Shown here piece by piece: positions 18,121-20,406 of a stretch of DNA of 20,406 nt. The DNA is from Saccoglossus kowalevskii (taxonomy: Eukaryota > Hemichordata > Enteropneusta > Harrimaniidae). The stretch lies in NCBI RefSeq assembly GCF_000003605.2, contig NW_003153249.1, positions 58,141 to 78,546 on the forward strand, in the 5' to 3' direction. A program made the position numbers and the translations under genes. Every line of letters starts with the position of its first letter. Within the stretch, counting starts at the first letter, position 1. Under the pieces are notes generated by a model. That model was not told where the DNA came from and did no database searches. It saw only the letters and a list, made by a program, of their open reading frames with translations.

Positions 18121-19170
18121 TTACCTGGATAGGTTGGACCAGTGTAAGATACAGGACTCTGGATAGGTTGAACCACTGTGATATACAAATCCCTGGACAG
18201 GTTGGATCATTGTAAGATACAGGTCCCTGGAAAGGTTGGACCAGTGTAATATACAGGTCCCTGGACAGGTTGAACCAGTGTAAGATACAGGTCCCTGGAC
18301 AGGTTGGACCACTGTGAGATACAGGTCCCTGGAAAGGTTGGACCATTATAAAATGGTTGAACCAGTGTAAGATACAGGTCCCTGGTCAGATTTGAGCAGT
18401 GTAAGATACATATCCCTGGACAGGTTGAACCACTGTGAGATACAGGTCCTTGGAAAGGTTGGAGCACTGTGTGATACAGGTCCTTGGAAAGGTTGGAGCA
18501 CTGTGTGATACAGGTCATGAACACGTTGGAGCAGTGTAAGATACAGGTCCCTGGTCAGGTATAAGCAGTGTAAGATAAGGTTCCTGGACAGGTTAGACCA
18601 CTGTGAGATACAGGTCCCTGAACGGGTTGGACCATTGTAAGATACAAGTCCCTGGTCAGGTATGAGCAGTGTAAGATAAGGTCCCTGGGCAGGTTGGACC
18701 ACTGTGAGATACAGGTCCCTGGACAGGTTAAACCATTGTAAGATACAGGTTCCTGGACAGGTTGAACCAGTGTAAGATACAGGTCCCTGGACAGGTTGGA
18801 TAATTGTAAGATACAGGTCCCTGGGCAGGTTGAACGAGTGTAAGCTACGGTTCCTGGAAAGGTTGGACCATTGTAAACTACAGGTCCCTGCATAGATTGG
18901 ACCAGTGTAAGATACAGGTCAGGTTTGAGCAGTGTAAAATACAGGTCCGTGGACAGGTTGGAACAGTGTGAGATACCGGTTACTGAACAAGTTTGACCAT
19001 TATGCAGTAAAGGTTCGGGTTGGACTAATGTATGATACATGTCCCTGGACAAAAAAGGTTGGAAAGGTTGTACCATTGTGAGATATAGGTCCCAGGACAG
19101 ATGGGGCAGTGTGTGATAGAGGTCACTGGACAAGGTTTCACCATTGTGCGATAGAGGTTAGTGGACAGAA
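18121..19170. repeat. 34-bp minisatellite array (about 30 copies)
   Basis: The tandem unit has the core CAGGTCCCTGGACAGGTTGG followed by an ACCAGTGTAAGATA-like half. The period of 34 can be checked from CTGGATAGGTTG at 18125 and again at 18159. Units vary (GGACAGG/GGAAAGG, ACCAGTGTAAG/ACCACTGTGAG) and several are shortened, for example at about 18343 and 18920. The - strand unit contains no stop trinucleotide in any register, so all three - strand frames stay open for 60-190 codons. Since 34 is not a multiple of three, no frame repeats before 102 bp. I treat those frames as by-products. A three-unit higher-order block is duplicated at 18553 and 18654. Confidence 0.95.
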
Positions 19171-19365
19171 TCTTGTGTAATAGATGGCACTCTAAAAGAT
19201 AGTTCCGTGTTAGCTGATATCTATTTAATAAAGATGATGAATGTATGTATGACCCTGCATATGACTAGTTGGACCATTATGAGATATATTGGAGATTATT
19301 GTACAATACATTTCTATGGAAAGTTGTACAATTTCCAATTGAAATCTTTGGAAAGGATTAACTAT
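19171..19365. repeat. Decayed right edge of the 34-bp array
   Basis: TTGGACCATTATGAGATATA at 19271-19290 is a recognisable unit. The following ~68 bases align to two further units (ATTGTACAATACA, then TATGGAAAGTTGTAC, then TTTGGAAAGGATTAAC). The stretch between about 19170 and 19270 is too diverged to align with confidence. Confidence 0.55.
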
Positions 19366-20152
19366 TTCAAATGATCGGGACCTTGGCGGTATGGTCAGTA
19401 TCGGAGAAAGTGCCTCGGATCAAACAATAGTTTGGTTTTGAGATAATGATCTTAATAATAGAAGATCACTAAAGGAAATAGGTCGCTACATGGATGATCA
19501 GTGAGATGTACATTCTATCATTCTATTAATTAGAAGTTTATATGTTGATATGTGCTGGTTCTAGTAGTTTAATAATAAACACTGTACTGACCGAATCGAT
19601 ATACATAAATTACATATCTTATACAAGTTTTACTATTTTTGATTTCATATTACTGCATTGTTAATTTATACACGAATGCCCCGATTTCAGCATTTCTTTG
19701 CAGAAACTGTTTTAAGATGTGTTGTTTAAGTGTTTCTATTCTTTCTAGATGCACGTTTTCTCAACCTATTCCTCCTAGTGCGTACTACTTCATTCGTTTC
19801 AGTGATAAATAATATTTCTTAATTTTTGTTTTGATTTTTAACAATTCCGTTTTTGCGCAATCCATATGGCCATATACTTTAAATTTAAATATTCTCCGTA
19901 ATTTCACTTAGTGTGAATTGGATATATTTAGTCTGTAGCCATTTGTTTGCTTAGAAAATTTTTGATTCTTCCTAGTCCGCTTTACAAAATATGGCATGGA
20001 ATATAACAATAAGATGTACACGTCGAATGTCCCTATTTCAAAAAGACTCATTGGTAGTCACATACTGGCAATGACACGTGATTGTGCAAGATTACTACCA
20101 TTTTCCCAGCTTTACATGTTGTAGTACTATAATTCGGTGGTGTTATATACAA
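19366..20152. other. Unassigned AT-rich region
   Basis: No open frame, repeat or motif could be supported. Confidence 0.4.
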
Positions 20153-20335
20153 ATGAGTATGGTAAGCTTAGATAAGTGTGTTTTTGAAGTTACTCTAGTT
20201 TTAGGCTGTTCTAATCCTGTTAATCGACAAACCTTTGTCGTCGACTCCTTTATGGGATTTAAAACCCCTCAACCTGTTGACAATAGTGTTGCCGAGAGGC
20301 ATGTACTGGGTGCATATCTATGTCGAGTGCTGTAG
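20153..20335 (+). CDS. ATG-initiated 60-codon open frame near the right edge, unrecognised
   Basis: The frame starts at ATG (MSMVSLDKCVFEVTLVLGCS) and runs to TAG. It carries NRQTFVVDSF and a C-terminal VAERHVLGAYLCRVL. Residue composition is fairly even, and codons mostly end in T or A as expected for an AT-rich genome, so it looks more protein-like than most frames here. The open frame extends upstream of the ATG to about 20078. I saw no convincing acceptor or promoter, and no domain was recognised. It could be a terminal exon, an element fragment or chance. Confidence 0.22.
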   Translation: MSMVSLDKCVFEVTLVLGCSNPVNRQTFVVDSFMGFKTPQPVDNSVAERHVLGAYLCRVL

Positions 20336-20406
20336 TTGTAAAACACATTGCAAAGAGCCTTATGGGCAACAGTCACATCATGGAGAGTCATAGTGATCTT
20401 AGGCAC

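Noticed and set aside
18110-19133. Several 60-190 residue - strand frames
   Set aside because: They are by-products of a 34-bp repeat whose - strand has no stop trinucleotide. Three different registers are open at once, which a real gene would not need.
1-20406. tRNA, rRNA or tRNA-derived SINE
   Set aside because: I looked for GGTTCGA-type B boxes with a matching A box on both strands and found no credible pair. A covariance-model scan would settle it.

Overview
The window reads as non-coding-rich nuclear DNA from an animal, most likely an invertebrate. The reasons are AT-rich sequence without dense genes, two minisatellites, paired MITE-like elements, a fragment resembling a LINE reverse transcriptase, and short exon-like islands that end at consensus splice sites. 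Nothing looks prokaryotic: there are no operons, no long intact genes and no tRNA or rRNA genes. I cannot name the taxon. No complete gene can be assembled from this window, and I did not recognise any coding stretch as a known protein.

Layout, left to right. Bases 1-755 are a 27-bp minisatellite that runs off the left edge. A short ATG-to-donor island at 1746-1792 looks like an initial coding exon. From there to 7.4 kb the sequence is mostly featureless, with a weak exon-like stretch near 3.4 kb and an unresolved pair of antisense open frames at 5.2-5.7 kb. At 7607-7694 a second initial-exon candidate ends at a strong donor, followed at once by a long T tract. A leftward TATA/CCAAT arrangement lies near 8.85 kb.

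Between 10.0 and 14.4 kb the DNA is rich in mobile-element and repeat material. It holds two inverted copies of a 164-165 bp TTAA-flanked MITE, a 27-bp perfect hairpin flanked by 7-bp direct repeats, a ten-residue reverse-transcriptase-like motif, and an old AT-rich repeat with CGCGATAT cores. Further initial-exon candidates lie at 15564-15610 and 16513-16547 on the + strand. The best internal-exon candidate is at 16774-16974 on the - strand: 201 bp, symmetric phase 0, with consensus sites at both ends. A degenerate ~80-bp repeat precedes a 34-bp minisatellite at about 18121-19170, whose decayed tail can be followed to about 19365.

The most economical reading is a 5'-flanking or large-intron region, with one or more rightward genes that may use alternative first exons, plus one exon of a leftward gene. 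This is inference; transcript data would decide it. The most distinctive observations are the inverted MITE pair whose termini carry NRF-1-like sites, the hairpin bracketed by direct repeats, and two separate 47-nt candidate first exons of the same phase.
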